A stretch of DNA of 64,000 nt, taken from positions 2,852,001 through 2,916,000 of the forward strand of contig NZ_FNRY01000001.1 in assembly GCF_900105715.1 (NCBI RefSeq), written 5' to 3'. A program made the translations under genes and the position numbers. Shown in pieces: positions 39,501 to 49,343 of this stretch (within the stretch, counting starts at the first letter, position 1; the number at the start of each line of letters is the position of its first letter). This DNA is from Paramicrobacterium humi. Lineage in GTDB: Bacteria > Actinomycetota > Actinomycetes > Actinomycetales > Microbacteriaceae. The notes under the pieces were generated by a model, which saw nothing but the letters and a program-made list of their open reading frames with translations, searched no databases and was not told where the DNA came from.

Positions 39501-40124
39501 GTGTCGAACACCTCGCGTTCCAAGACGCGTCTCTCCCGTTCCCTCGGCGTCGCACTGACCCCGAAGGCGGCCCGCTACATGGAGAAGCGTCCCTACGCTC
39601 CCGGTGAGCACGGCCGCACAAAGCGCAAGGCCGACTCCGACTACGCGGTCCGCCTGCGTGAGAAGCAGCGTCTCCGCGCCCAGTACGGCATCCGTGAGAA
39701 GCAGCTCAAGATCGCCTTCGAAGAAGCTCGTCGCCGTCAGGGCCTGACCGGTGAGAACCTGGTCGAGATCCTCGAGACCCGCCTCGACGCGCTCGTGCTG
39801 CGTGCCGGCTTCGCCCGCACGACGGCTCAGGCCCGTCAGATGGTCGTGCACCGTCACATCCTCGTCGACGGCCAGCTCGTCGACCGCCCGTCCTTCCGCG
39901 TCAAGGAGGGGCAGCTCATCCACGTGAAGGGCCGCAGCGAGAGCAGCGAGCTCTTCCAGGTCGCCGCCGCCGGCGGTCACGCCGAGGTCCTCCCGAAGGT
40001 TCCGGGTTACCTCGAGGTCGAGCTCGACAAGCTCCAGGCGCGTCTCGTTCGCGCCCCGAAGCGTGCCGAGATCCCCGTCACGTGTGAAGTCCAGCTCGTC
40101 GTCGAGTACTACGCCGCGCGCTGA
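39501..40124 (+). CDS. rpsD: 30S ribosomal protein S4
   Basis: The 207-residue primary 16S rRNA-binding protein shows TRLSRSLGVALTPKAARYMEKRPYAPGEHG, YGIREKQLKIAFEEA, LVEILETRLDALVLRAGFARTTAQARQMVVHRHILVDG (S4 RNA-binding domain) and GHAEVLPKVPGYLEVEL. The N-terminal zinc-binding cysteines of the C+ type are absent; the only cysteine is near the C-terminus. It is therefore the zinc-independent form. It is monocistronic, with a strong terminator. Confidence 0.97.
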   Translation: MSNTSRSKTRLSRSLGVALTPKAARYMEKRPYAPGEHGRTKRKADSDYAVRLREKQRLRAQYGIREKQLKIAFEEARRRQGLTGENLVEILETRLDALVLRAGFARTTAQARQMVVHRHILVDGQLVDRPSFRVKEGQLIHVKGRSESSELFQVAAAGGHAEVLPKVPGYLEVELDKLQARLVRAPKRAEIPVTCEVQLVVEYYAAR

Positions 40125-40133
40125 CATCAGCAT

Positions 40134-40173
40134 CGAGGAGGGTCACGGTTCGCCGTGGCCCTCCTCGCGTTTT
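40134..40173 (+). terminator. Rho-independent terminator after rpsD
   Basis: A 15-bp stem (40134-40148 with 40153-40167, one wobble) is closed by a TTCG tetraloop and followed by CGTTTT. Confidence 0.93.
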
Positions 40174-40250
40174 GCCCCTCGGCCTCCCGTGGGCGTCCAC
40201 GCGCACAGGCTAGGATTGACGGGGTTTCCGGAACCGATCGAGGAGAGAGC

Positions 40251-40484
40251 ATGAAGAACCTGCTGGTGCTCGTCACGGGCATCGCCGTCGGCTTTGTCGT
40301 CGCCCACAAGGTCAACAAGACACAGCGCGGTCGCGAGTTCTTCGCCGAAGTCGACGCGCGGATGCGCGAATTCACCGACACCGTCGCCGAGGCATACCGC
40401 GAGCGCGAGGCTGAGCTTCGCTCCACGATCGACTCGCTCGTCGAGGACGCGGAAGCCGCGATCGACGACTTGAACAAGCGCTGA
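40251..40484 (+). CDS. Small membrane-anchored helical protein
   Basis: The 77-residue protein has an N-terminal hydrophobic helix (about 3-20, NLLVLVTGIAVGFVVAHKV) followed by a charged helical tail (RGREFFAEVDARMREFTDTVAEAYREREAELR), resembling small YtxH-like proteins. Function unknown. AGGAGAGA precedes the ATG. It lies 34 bp upstream of alaS and is likely co-transcribed with it. Confidence 0.8.
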   Translation: MKNLLVLVTGIAVGFVVAHKVNKTQRGREFFAEVDARMREFTDTVAEAYREREAELRSTIDSLVEDAEAAIDDLNKR

Positions 40485-40518
40485 CCGCGCCGAACCCCAC
40501 ATACGAACGAACGGACAC

Positions 40519-43176
40519 ATGAAGACTGCCGAGATCCGTCAGCGTTGGCTCGATTTCTTTGCCGAGCGCGGCCACACCGTCGTTCCGAGCGCGCCGCTCG
40601 TGAGCGATGACCCGACGGTGATGTTCACCATCGCCGGCATGGTGCCGTTCATCCCTTACCTGACCGGGCTCATCCCGGCTCCGTACCCGCGCGCGACGAG
40701 CGTGCAGAAGTGCATCCGCACGAACGACATCGAAGAAGTCGGCAAGACTCCTCGGCACGGCACGTTCTTCCAGATGAATGGGAACTTCTCGTTCGGCGAC
40801 TACTTCAAGGAAGGCGCGATCGGCTACGCGTGGGAGCTTCTCACTTCGGCGGAACGCGACGGCGGATACGGCTTCGACGAGAAGGACCTGTGGGTCACCG
40901 TCTACAAGGACGATGACGAGGCAATCGACATCTGGCGTCGAGTGGCGGGACTGCCCGACGAGCGCATCCAGCGGCTCGACAAGGACACCAACTACTGGTC
41001 GACGGGACATCCCGGACCCGCCGGACCGTGCTCCGAGATCTTCTTCGACCGCGGACCCGCATACGGCATCGACGGCGGCCCCGCGACGGACGACGATCGC
41101 TACGTCGAGATCTGGAACCTCGTGTTCATGCAGTACGCGATCGAGAACGTGCGAAGCAAGACCGATTTCGACATCATCGGCGAGCTGCCGAAGAAGAACA
41201 TCGACACGGGCATGGGTCTTGAACGTGTGGCGTTCCTCAAGCAGGGCGTCGAGAACATGTACGAGATCGACCAGGTTCGCCCGGTGCTCGACCGCGCTTC
41301 GGAGCTTTCCGGTCGACGCTACGGCGCGGACCACGACGACGACGTGCGCATGCGCGTCATCGCCGACCACGTGCGCTCCTCGCTCATGCTCATGAGCGAC
41401 GGAGTGACGCCGTCGAACGAGGGCCGCGGTTACATCCTCCGCCGTCTGCTGCGCCGAAGCGTGCGCGCGATGCGGCTCCTCGGCGTCGACGGCCCGACGT
41501 TCCCCGAGCTGTTCGCCGCTTCGCGCGACGCGATGAAGTCTGCATACCCCGAAGTGCAGAACGAGTACGCCCGCATCTCCCAGTCGGCCTTCGCCGAGGA
41601 GGAGACGTTCCTGCGCACTCTCGCCGGTGGAACGACGATCCTCGACCTCGCCGTCGCATCATCGAAGCAGGCCGGCACCGAGGTGCTCGCCGGTGACACG
41701 GCATTCCTGCTGCACGACACGTACGGCTTCCCGATCGACCTCACCCTCGAGGTCGCGGAAGAGGCGGGGCTCTCCGTCGACCGGGAAGCATTCGACTCGC
41801 TCATGGCCGAGCAGAAGTCGCGTGCGAAGGCGGACGCGAAGAGCAAGAAGACGCAGCTCGCCGACCTCGGCGTGTACAGCGCGTTCCGCTCGCTCGGCGA
41901 GACGCAGTTCACCGGGTACACCGAGCTGCAGACCGAATCCCGCGTGCTCGGCATCATCGTCGACGGTGAATCCGCCACGAGCGCCCGCACCGGCCAGGTC
42001 GCCGAGATCATCCTCGCCGAGACCGCACTGTACGCCGAGTCCGGCGGTCAGGATGCCGACAAGGGTCTGATCATCGGCAACGGGTTCGAACTCGAGGTGC
42101 TGGACGTACAGAAGCCCGTGAAGGGTCTCATCAGCCACAAGGTCAAGGTCGTCTCGGGAGTCGTCGCCGTCGATGAGCCGGCCACGAGCATCGTGGACGC
42201 GGACTACCGCCGTGGTGCCCGCCAGGCGCATTCGGGCACGCACGTGATCCACGCGGCGCTGCGGCAGACCCTCGGGCCGAACGCACACCAGTCGGGCTCC
42301 TACAACAAGGCCGGCTACCTTCGCCTCGACTTCTCCTGGAACCAGGGGCTCTCCCGCGAGACGCTGAGCGAGATCGAGGAGATCTCGAACAACGCCATCC
42401 GCGACGACCTCGAAGTCGTCACGCGCGAGCTCCCGCTCGACGAGGCGAAGTCAATGGGCGCCATGGCGCTGTTCGGCGAGAAGTACGGCGACGTCGTGCG
42501 CGTCGTCGACATCGGCGGACCCTGGTCCCGTGAGCTGTGCGCGGGCACCCACGTGTCGTCGAGCTCGGAGATCGGCATGATCAACCTGGTCAGCGAATCC
42601 TCCGTCGGGTCCACGAACCGTCGAGTGGAGTCGCTCGTCGGCCGGGAGGCGTTCAACGACCTCGCCGCCGAGCGCGCCATCGTGCGCGAGCTCTCCTCCT
42701 CGCTCAAGACGCCGCGCGACCAGCTCGCGACCCGCATCGGTGACCTCGTCGCGAACCTCAAGCAGGCCGAGAAGAAGATCAAGGACTACGAGGCGAAGGC
42801 GCTCTCCCAGCGCGTGCCGGAACTGGTCGCCAAGAGCATGGACGTCGCGGACCTTCACGTCGTGGCCGAGTCGCTCGGCGCGCTCGGCTCCGCCGACGAG
42901 GTGCGCGGTCTCGTCTCGAGCGTGCGGCAGCAGCTCGGCAGCGAACCGAGCGTCACAGCGCTCATCGCGGACGTGAACGGACGCCCGGTGATCATCGTCG
43001 CCACCAACGAGGCGGCCCGCGAACGCGGAGCTCGCGCCGGCCAGCTCGTGCGCGATGCGGCGAAGGCGCTCGGCGGCGGAGGCGGCGGCAAGGACGACAT
43101 GGCGCAGGGCGGCGGCCAGGACGTGACGGCGATCCCGGCGGCGCTTGAGGCCGTCGTATCGGCTCTCAGGCACTGA
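40519..43176 (+). CDS. alaS: Alanyl-tRNA synthetase
   Basis: The 885-residue class II synthetase has its catalytic domain first (RWLDFFAERGHTVVPSAPL, TSVQKCIRTNDIEEVGKTPRHGTFFQMNGNFSFGDYFK). The editing domain has the zinc motif HSGTHVIHAALRQ and later CAGTH. A C-terminal DHHA1-type domain ends in a Gly-rich segment (GGGGGGKDDMAQGGG). It attaches Ala to tRNA-Ala and clears mischarged Ser/Gly. No T-box leader is seen. Confidence 0.97.
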   Translation: MKTAEIRQRWLDFFAERGHTVVPSAPLVSDDPTVMFTIAGMVPFIPYLTGLIPAPYPRATSVQKCIRTNDIEEVGKTPRHGTFFQMNGNFSFGDYFKEGAIGYAWELLTSAERDGGYGFDEKDLWVTVYKDDDEAIDIWRRVAGLPDERIQRLDKDTNYWSTGHPGPAGPCSEIFFDRGPAYGIDGGPATDDDRYVEIWNLVFMQYAIENVRSKTDFDIIGELPKKNIDTGMGLERVAFLKQGVENMYEIDQVRPVLDRASELSGRRYGADHDDDVRMRVIADHVRSSLMLMSDGVTPSNEGRGYILRRLLRRSVRAMRLLGVDGPTFPELFAASRDAMKSAYPEVQNEYARISQSAFAEEETFLRTLAGGTTILDLAVASSKQAGTEVLAGDTAFLLHDTYGFPIDLTLEVAEEAGLSVDREAFDSLMAEQKSRAKADAKSKKTQLADLGVYSAFRSLGETQFTGYTELQTESRVLGIIVDGESATSARTGQVAEIILAETALYAESGGQDADKGLIIGNGFELEVLDVQKPVKGLISHKVKVVSGVVAVDEPATSIVDADYRRGARQAHSGTHVIHAALRQTLGPNAHQSGSYNKAGYLRLDFSWNQGLSRETLSEIEEISNNAIRDDLEVVTRELPLDEAKSMGAMALFGEKYGDVVRVVDIGGPWSRELCAGTHVSSSSEIGMINLVSESSVGSTNRRVESLVGREAFNDLAAERAIVRELSSSLKTPRDQLATRIGDLVANLKQAEKKIKDYEAKALSQRVPELVAKSMDVADLHVVAESLGALGSADEVRGLVSSVRQQLGSEPSVTALIADVNGRPVIIVATNEAARERGARAGQLVRDAAKALGGGGGGKDDMAQGGGQDVTAIPAALEAVVSALRH

Positions 43177-43178
43177 GC

Positions 43179-43658
43179 GTGAGCGGCATCCGCCCGGGCG
43201 TACGCCTCGGCATCGACGTGGGCAAGGCTCGCATCGGAGTCGCGCGCTGCGATTTCCACGGCATGCTGGCGACGCCCGTCGAGACCGTCCCGCGCGACGG
43301 CGACGGCTCCGCAGACGTCGCCCGCATCAGCGCGATCGCCGCCGAGCAGGACGCCGTGGAGGTCGTGGTCGGACTGCCGCTCTCGCTCTCGGGCGGTTCG
43401 ACACCGTCGACGGACGACGCCGTCGGCTTTGCGCAGCGGCTCGCCGACGCGCTCGAGATCCCGGTTCGGCTCGTCGACGAGCGCCTCTCGACGGTGACGG
43501 CGCAGTCCGCGCTTCGCTCGTCAGGCAGAACCCAGAAGGGTTCCCGTAAGATCATTGACCAAGTAGCCGCAGTGATCATCCTGCAGCACGCGCTCGACGC
43601 CGAGAGGGCGTCGACCGTTCCCGCCGGAACACCGGTGCGGAAAACCACCGAATCGTGA
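43179..43658 (+). CDS. ruvX: RuvX/YqgF family nuclease
   Basis: The 159-residue RNase H-fold protein has GVRLGIDVGKARIGVA (first acid), VEVVVGLPLSLSG, VRLVDERLSTVTAQ and KIIDQVAAVIILQHAL (last acids). Members process the 5' end of 16S pre-rRNA and may cut Holliday junctions. It follows alaS by 2 bp and precedes mltG by 6 bp, a conserved alaS-ruvX-mltG-aroE order. Confidence 0.93.
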   Translation: MSGIRPGVRLGIDVGKARIGVARCDFHGMLATPVETVPRDGDGSADVARISAIAAEQDAVEVVVGLPLSLSGGSTPSTDDAVGFAQRLADALEIPVRLVDERLSTVTAQSALRSSGRTQKGSRKIIDQVAAVIILQHALDAERASTVPAGTPVRKTTES

Positions 43659-43664
43659 GCCCGA

Positions 43665-45083
43665 ATGACTCCTGAGCGCCCCACTGACGACGATCCTCTT
43701 CGCCACCTCTTCGACGACGAGCCCGAGCAGCCCCTGTCGCGACGCGCCGCCCGACGACGCGCTCAGGCCGCCGCGGAAACCGGTTCGACGAACGTCGAAA
43801 ACGGGGAAGGCGAAGCGGCGGACGCCGAGAACGCGGAGCAGAGCTCGCTCGCCGCAGGAAACGCGAGCGAGGACGGCAGGGCGCACGACGCGGCTCCCGC
43901 GGACCCGTCGCGGCCCGCCACCACGACTCCCTCGTTCGATCTGCTCCTCGGCGAGTCCGAGCCGACGGATCGATCCGAACGGCGCCGGCGCACACAGCCT
44001 CCCGGCGAGGAGAAGAAGCGCTCCGGACATCGCTGGCTCTGGGTCACTCTCACGATCGTCGTCATCGGCGCGATCGTCGCCAGCGGATTCTACGTCTGGA
44101 AGACGTTCGAGCCTCAGATCCGCGCCGTCGTCGGCATGCAGGAGCCCACCGACTACGAAGGCTCCGGCAGCGGCGAGACCTACATCGTCATCAGCGAAGG
44201 CGACACGGGCAACGACATCGCGAAGACGCTCGCAGCCGAGGGTGTCACCATGACCTCCGAAGCGTTCTACAAACTGCTGCTCCAGACCAAGCCGGAGCCG
44301 ACGTTCCAGCCGGGAACGTACAAGCTGAAGAAGAAGATGAGCGCGAAGAGCGCTCTCGACCTGCTGCTGGACCCGGCAAGCCGCGTCGAGAACACGGCGC
44401 TCATCCGAGAGGGGCTGACGGGGGAGTCGGTGCTGCAGATCCTCGCCGACTCAACGGACATCTCCCTCGAGGACTTCCGCGCCGCCGTGAAGGATCCGAC
44501 GCAGTACGGCGTTCCGTCGACCGCACCCTCGATCGAGGGCTGGCTGTTCCCCGCCCTGTACACGTTCCAGCCGGACGCGACGGCGGAGAGCGTCATCCAG
44601 ACGCTCGTTGACCGCACCGTCAAGTCGCTCGATGACGCGGGAGTCGCGAAGGATGATCGGGAGCGCGTGCTCACGATCGCTTCGATCGTGCAGCGCGAAG
44701 CGCGCGTCGACGCGGATTTCTACAAGGTCTCGCGCGTGATCGAGAACCGCCTCGACAAGGACATGCTCCTGCAGATGGACTCGACGGCGCAGTACGGCGT
44801 GAACGCGGGAACGGACTCGGTCTGGTCGAGCAAGGAAGCGCTCGAGTCGGACAACCCGTGGAACACGTACAAGCGCAAGGGTCTGCCGGTCGGGCCGATC
44901 TCGAACCCCGGCGATCTCGCGATCGAGGCGGCGACGCACCCGGCAGCGGGAGACTGGCTCTACTTCGTCACCGTGAACCTCTCCACCGGGGAGACCGTGT
45001 TCTCCACGACGCACGCGCAGCACGAGAAGGCCGTCGCCCAGCTGCGCACCTGGTGCAAGGAGAATCCGGGCAAGGGCTGCTGA
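43665..45083 (+). CDS. mltG: Endolytic murein transglycosylase MltG
   Basis: The 472-residue protein has a disordered acidic/Ala-rich cytoplasmic N-terminus (1-120), a single membrane helix (about 123-146, WLWVTLTIVVIGAIVASGFYVW), a LysM-like region and the YceG catalytic domain (ASIVQREARVDADFYKVSRVIENRLDKDMLLQMDSTAQYG, GLPVGPISNPG). The catalytic Glu is in VQREA. It cuts nascent glycan strands and is thought to terminate their elongation. The long cytoplasmic tail is typical of actinobacteria. TGATG overlap with aroE. Confidence 0.95.
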   Translation: MTPERPTDDDPLRHLFDDEPEQPLSRRAARRRAQAAAETGSTNVENGEGEAADAENAEQSSLAAGNASEDGRAHDAAPADPSRPATTTPSFDLLLGESEPTDRSERRRRTQPPGEEKKRSGHRWLWVTLTIVVIGAIVASGFYVWKTFEPQIRAVVGMQEPTDYEGSGSGETYIVISEGDTGNDIAKTLAAEGVTMTSEAFYKLLLQTKPEPTFQPGTYKLKKKMSAKSALDLLLDPASRVENTALIREGLTGESVLQILADSTDISLEDFRAAVKDPTQYGVPSTAPSIEGWLFPALYTFQPDATAESVIQTLVDRTVKSLDDAGVAKDDRERVLTIASIVQREARVDADFYKVSRVIENRLDKDMLLQMDSTAQYGVNAGTDSVWSSKEALESDNPWNTYKRKGLPVGPISNPGDLAIEAATHPAAGDWLYFVTVNLSTGETVFSTTHAQHEKAVAQLRTWCKENPGKGC

Positions 45084-45934
45084 TGGTCGACCAGCTGGCC
45101 GTCCTCGGCTCGCCGATCGCCCATTCGAAGTCACCCGCCCTGCATCGAGCCGCGTACCGGGTTCTCGGTCGCGACTGGGAGTACGGCTCGGCCGAGCTCG
45201 TCGCCGACCAGCTCGCCGGCTTCGTCGGGGGCCTTGACTCGTCGTGGCGGGGACTTTCGCTCACGATGCCGCTCAAGAACGCCGCGTTCGCGCTCTCCGA
45301 GCCCGTCGACGACGCGTCAGCCGCCACGGGCGCGGTCAACACTCTCCGCTTCGCCGATGGGCGGGTGCTCGGGTTCAACACCGACGTCGAGGGCATCGCG
45401 CGCGCCGTGAACGCGGCCGGCCTGCGGGCGCCGCAGAGTGTCCTCGTCCTGGGCGGCGGAGCGACAGCGGCATCCGCTCTGCTCGCCGCCGAGCGGCTCG
45501 GCGCCTCGAACGTCGAGGTGGCGGTGCGCGCGCCCGAGCGAGCCGCTCACATCCAGCGGCTCGCGTCACAGCTCGGGGTGGATGCCGCGATCCGTCGCTT
45601 CGACGTCGAGGAGCGCAGCCTCGAGCACGAGCTCGTGATATCGACGCTGCCCGGCGGCGTCGACGCGCCGGAGCACTACACCGCGCCGAGCCGCCGCCAC
45701 GCGCTCCTGCTCGACGTCGCCTACAGCCCGTGGCCGAGCGCGCTCGCCCGCGAATGGCACGCGGCATCCGGCCGGGTCCTGAACGGACTGGCGATGCTCG
45801 TGCACCAGGCGCTCCTGCAAGTGCGCATCTTCGACGCCGGCGACACGGGCACGCCGCTTCCCGACGAAGCCGCGGTGCTGCACGCCATGCTCGCCGCCGT
45901 CGACCTCCCCGCGGACGGGCTCATGCGCGCATAG
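45083..45934 (+). CDS. aroE: Shikimate dehydrogenase
   Basis: The 283-residue enzyme reduces 3-dehydroshikimate to shikimate with NADPH. Substrate and catalytic motifs: AVLGSPIAHSKSPALHRAAYR and SLTMPLKNAAF with the catalytic Lys, NTDVEGIARA; the dinucleotide motif is VLGGGATAASAL. The C-terminus has GLAMLVHQALLQVRIF. ATG 45083 overlaps the mltG stop by one base. Confidence 0.93.
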   Translation: MVDQLAVLGSPIAHSKSPALHRAAYRVLGRDWEYGSAELVADQLAGFVGGLDSSWRGLSLTMPLKNAAFALSEPVDDASAATGAVNTLRFADGRVLGFNTDVEGIARAVNAAGLRAPQSVLVLGGGATAASALLAAERLGASNVEVAVRAPERAAHIQRLASQLGVDAAIRRFDVEERSLEHELVISTLPGGVDAPEHYTAPSRRHALLLDVAYSPWPSALAREWHAASGRVLNGLAMLVHQALLQVRIFDAGDTGTPLPDEAAVLHAMLAAVDLPADGLMRA

Positions 45935-45991
45935 CGCGCGGCGGCGGTCACACGGAGCGTCCGGCCCGCGCGGCTGTGGAAAGATAGCAGT

Positions 45992-47200
45992 ATGCTTCGT
46001 TGGCTCACGGCCGGAGAATCTCACGGTCCGGAACTCATTGCGCTCCTGGAGGGTCTGCCTGCGGGCGTCCCCGTCTCGATCGACGCGATTCGCGCCGATC
46101 TCGCTCGCCGCAAGCTCGGCTACGGCCGCGGCAGCCGAATGAAGTTCGAGCAGGATGAGCTCAACCTGTCGGGCGGAGTCGTGCAGGGGCTCTCGATCGG
46201 CAGCCCCGTCGCGATCCGCGTGGGAAACACCGAATGGCCGAAGTGGGCCGAGGTGATGAACGCCGAGCCCACCGAGCAGACCGAGAAGTCGCGCGGGCGG
46301 GGCGCTCCGCTGACGCGGCCGCGGCCCGGGCACGCGGATCTCGTCGGCATGCAGAAGTACGGCTTCGACAGCGCTCGTCCGATCCTCGAGCGCGCGAGCG
46401 CTCGCGAGACGGCCGCCCGCGTCGCGCTCGGCGCCGTCGCGAAGTCGTTCCTCGGCGAGCTCGGCATCCGACTCGTCAGCCACACGCTCGCCATCGGCCC
46501 CGTGCGCGTGCCGGACGGCGCCGCCCTGCCGACGGCCGATGACGTCGACGCGCTCGACGCCGATCCGCTGCGGTGCTTCGACGCCGCGACGAGCGCGCGC
46601 ATGGTCGCCGAGGTCGATGACGCGAAGAAGGCAGGGGACACGCTCGGCGGCGTCGTCGAAGTGCTCGCCTACAATCTCCCGCCCGGGCTCGGCTCGCACG
46701 TGCAGTGGGACCGCCGCCTCGACGGCCGGCTCGCGCAAGCGCTCATGAGCATCCAGGCCATCAAGGGCGTCGAAGTCGGCGACGGCTTCACGACGACAAC
46801 ACGGCGCGGCTCCGAAGCGCACGACGAGCTGTACCCGCTCGACGGCGAGATCTACCGTGCCTCCGACCGCGCAGGCGGCACCGAGGGCGGAATGTCGACG
46901 GGAACCGTGCTGCGCGTGCGCGCCGGCATGAAGCCCATCGCGACGGTGCCGCGTGCGCTGCGCACGATCGACGTCTCCACGGGGGAGGAGGCCACGGCGC
47001 ACCACCAGCGTTCCGACGTGTGCGCCGTTCCCGCCTCCGGCGTCGTCGCGGAGGCCATGGTGGCTCTCACCGTCGCCGACGCGATCCTCGAGAAGTTCGG
47101 CGGCGATTCGCTGCCGGAGACGAAACGCAACCTCGACGCCTACCTCGCAGCCATCCCGGCGACGCTTCACACGGCGCACGCCTCCCGCTCCGACGGCTGA
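45992..47200 (+). CDS. aroC: Chorismate synthase
   Basis: This 402-residue FMN-dependent enzyme converts EPSP to chorismate, the branch point to aromatic amino acids. Signatures: [34 protein letters not shown]-like [43 protein letters not shown], and [26 protein letters not shown] just upstream may be a -10, giving a short leader. It lies 57 bp after aroE. Confidence 0.96.
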   Translation: MLRWLTAGESHGPELIALLEGLPAGVPVSIDAIRADLARRKLGYGRGSRMKFEQDELNLSGGVVQGLSIGSPVAIRVGNTEWPKWAEVMNAEPTEQTEKSRGRGAPLTRPRPGHADLVGMQKYGFDSARPILERASARETAARVALGAVAKSFLGELGIRLVSHTLAIGPVRVPDGAALPTADDVDALDADPLRCFDAATSARMVAEVDDAKKAGDTLGGVVEVLAYNLPPGLGSHVQWDRRLDGRLAQALMSIQAIKGVEVGDGFTTTTRRGSEAHDELYPLDGEIYRASDRAGGTEGGMSTGTVLRVRAGMKPIATVPRALRTIDVSTGEEATAHHQRSDVCAVPASGVVAEAMVALTVADAILEKFGGDSLPETKRNLDAYLAAIPATLHTAHASRSDG

Positions 47201-47201
47201 C

Positions 47202-47723
47202 GTGGCGGAGTTCGAGCTTCCAATCGTGTTCATGGGCCCGATGGGCTCGGGCAAGACGCGCCTCGGCAAGCGGGTCGCGAAGCTGCTCGGCGTGCCGTTC
47301 ATCGACACGGACAAGCGCATCGTCGCGGAGCACGGTCCCATCACCGCGATCTTCGAGAACGACGGCGAGGCGCGCTTCCGGCAACTCGAGCGCGAAGCCG
47401 TCGCCGAGGCCCTCGCCGAGCGCGCCGTCGTCTCCCTCGGCGGAGGCGCCGTCCTCGACCCCGCCACCCAGGACGCCCTCGCCGCTCACCGCGTCGTGTA
47501 CCTCACTGTCGACTCCCGCGCCGTCCTCGCGCGCATGGACACGAGCAAGCGGCCCCTGCTCAAGGACGGTCCGGAGGCGTGGGAGAAGATCTTCGCCGAG
47601 CGGAAGGGCATCTACGAACGGCTCGCGAGCGTGACGTTCGACACGTCAGCCCGGCCGATCACGCACATCGCTCAAGACATCGCCGCGTGGGCGCGCGGCA
47701 GAAACCCGGAGGCCACGCCATGA
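47202..47723 (+). CDS. aroK: Shikimate kinase
   Basis: The 173-residue P-loop kinase phosphorylates shikimate at the 3-position. Walker A is GPMGSGKT (12-19). FIDTDKRIV carries the substrate Asp, and [12 protein letters not shown] and [10 protein letters not shown] are family motifs; the LID appears as [13 protein letters not shown] 47202 is one base after aroC. It overlaps aroB by 4 bp (ATGA). Confidence 0.95.
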   Translation: MAEFELPIVFMGPMGSGKTRLGKRVAKLLGVPFIDTDKRIVAEHGPITAIFENDGEARFRQLEREAVAEALAERAVVSLGGGAVLDPATQDALAAHRVVYLTVDSRAVLARMDTSKRPLLKDGPEAWEKIFAERKGIYERLASVTFDTSARPITHIAQDIAAWARGRNPEATP

Positions 47724-48796
47724 CCCAGACCACTCGCATCACCGTCACAGGAGCCGCGCCATACGATGTCGCGGTCGGCCGCGGCATCCGCACGTCGGTG
47801 GGGGAGGCGCTCAGCCCCTCTGCCGCGAAGGTGCTCATCGTGCACCCGCCGACGCTCGCCGTCGCAGCCGCCGAATTGCGGGAGTCCCTCGCCGGCGACC
47901 GCCAGGTGCTCTTGGCCGAGATCCCGGACGCGGAGGCGGGCAAACGGGTCGAAGTGGCGGCATTCTGCTGGCAGATCATGGGGCAAGCCGACTTCACGCG
48001 CACGGACGCCGTGATCGGCTTCGGCGGCGGGGCCGTCACAGACCTCGCGGGCTTCGTGGCCGCGACGTGGCTGCGCGGCGTCGAGCTCATCCAGATCCCC
48101 ACGACCGTTCTCGGCATGGTCGACGCCTCCGTCGGCGGGAAGACCGGCATCAACACGGCCGAGGGGAAGAACCTGGTCGGCGCGTTCCACGCACCCCGCG
48201 CGGTCATCGCCGACCTCGATGCTCTCACGCCGCTGCCGCGCAACGAGATCCTCGCCGGATTCGCGGAGATCGCGAAGTGCGGCTTCATCGGCGAGCCGGA
48301 GATCCTCGACATCATCGAGGCCGACACCGACCGCGCCACCGACCCGACGACGGAGCAGTTCCGTCGCGTCGTCGAGCTCTCGATCGGTCTCAAGGCGCGC
48401 GTCGTCTCCGAGGACTTCACCGAGCAGGGCCTGCGCGAGATCCTGAACTACGGCCACACGCTCGGTCACGCGATCGAGCACGCGGAGCGCTACCAGTGGA
48501 GGCACGGCGCGGCCATCTCCGTCGGAATGGTGTACGCCGCCGAGCTCTCCCGCCTCGCCGGTCGGCTCAGCGACGCGGCGGTCGACCGGCACCGCTCCGT
48601 GCTCGGCGCCTTGACCCTGCCGATGGAGTACCCGCTCGGCCGGTGGAACACGCTGCTCGCGACGATGCAGCGCGACAAGAAGGCCAGGGCCGGGATGCTG
48701 CGCTTCATCGTGCTCGACGACATCGCCCGCCCGACCGTCCTGCGCGCGCCCGACCAGTCGCTGCTGTTCTCGGCGTACCAGGAAATCGCCTCGTAA
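47720..48796 (+). CDS. aroB: 3-dehydroquinate synthase
   Basis: This 358-residue NAD- and metal-dependent enzyme converts DAHP to 3-dehydroquinate. Motifs: [57 protein letters not shown], metal ligands in [22 protein letters not shown] and [17 protein letters not shown]. Start overlaps aroK. Confidence 0.96.
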   Translation: MTQTTRITVTGAAPYDVAVGRGIRTSVGEALSPSAAKVLIVHPPTLAVAAAELRESLAGDRQVLLAEIPDAEAGKRVEVAAFCWQIMGQADFTRTDAVIGFGGGAVTDLAGFVAATWLRGVELIQIPTTVLGMVDASVGGKTGINTAEGKNLVGAFHAPRAVIADLDALTPLPRNEILAGFAEIAKCGFIGEPEILDIIEADTDRATDPTTEQFRRVVELSIGLKARVVSEDFTEQGLREILNYGHTLGHAIEHAERYQWRHGAAISVGMVYAAELSRLAGRLSDAAVDRHRSVLGALTLPMEYPLGRWNTLLATMQRDKKARAGMLRFIVLDDIARPTVLRAPDQSLLFSAYQEIAS

Positions 48797-48800
48797 GCCC

Positions 48801-48806
48801 TAAGCT
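48801..48806 (+). promoter_or_regulatory. -10 element for a leaderless aroQ transcript
   Basis: TAAGCT followed by seven bases and the aroQ ATG (48814). GGTGA in the gap could alternatively serve as a weak ribosome-binding site. Confidence 0.4.
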
Positions 48807-48813
48807 CGGTGAC

Positions 48814-49242
48814 ATGACAAACGTTCTCGTGCTCAACGGCCCGAACCTCGGCCGCCTCGGGACCCGGGAGCCCGACGTCTACGGGTCGCGCACGCTCGCC
48901 GATCTCGCCGATCTGCTGGCCTCCGACGCGCCCGGCCACAGCGTCGAGGTGCGGCAGACCGAGCACGAAGGCGAGCTCACCGGCTGGCTGCACGAGGCCA
49001 TCGACACAGGCTCGCCCGTGATCCTCAATGCGGGAGCGTGGACGCACTACTCGTACGCCGTGCGCGACGCCGTCGCGATGACCGTCGCGGCAGGGGTGCC
49101 CGTCATCGAAGTGCACATCTCCAACCCGCACGCTCGCGAGGAGTTCCGCCACACGAGCGTGCTCTCTCCCGTCGCAAGCGGCGTCATCGCCGGGTTCGGC
49201 TTCGACTCGTACCGCCTCGCGCTCAGCCAGCTGCTCCGCTGA
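48814..49242 (+). CDS. aroQ: Type II 3-dehydroquinate dehydratase
   Basis: The 142-residue dodecameric-type enzyme dehydrates 3-dehydroquinate. The family signatures are [20 protein letters not shown] (catalytic Arg and Tyr), [33 protein letters not shown] and [21 protein letters not shown] (catalytic His). It lies 17 bp after aroB and completes a contiguous aroE-C-K-B-Q set. Confidence 0.95.
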   Translation: MTNVLVLNGPNLGRLGTREPDVYGSRTLADLADLLASDAPGHSVEVRQTEHEGELTGWLHEAIDTGSPVILNAGAWTHYSYAVRDAVAMTVAAGVPVIEVHISNPHAREEFRHTSVLSPVASGVIAGFGFDSYRLALSQLLR

Positions 49243-49274
49243 GCCCGCGCGGGCGTGTGCCGCGCCCTCGAGCG

Positions 49275-49294
49275 GGAGACGGTAAACTGTCTCC
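49275..49294 (+). promoter_or_regulatory. Candidate efp promoter within an inverted repeat
   Basis: TAAACT (49283-49288) is a good -10 candidate. It is enclosed by GGAGAC (49275-49280) and GTCTCC (49289-49294), perfect 6-base inverted arms. An operator over the -10 is possible. The efp ATG is 55 bases further on. Confidence 0.45.
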
Positions 49295-49343
49295 TCGGGT
49301 CGCAATCGGCCGCTCATCTTCCATCTGAACGGAATCCATTTCT

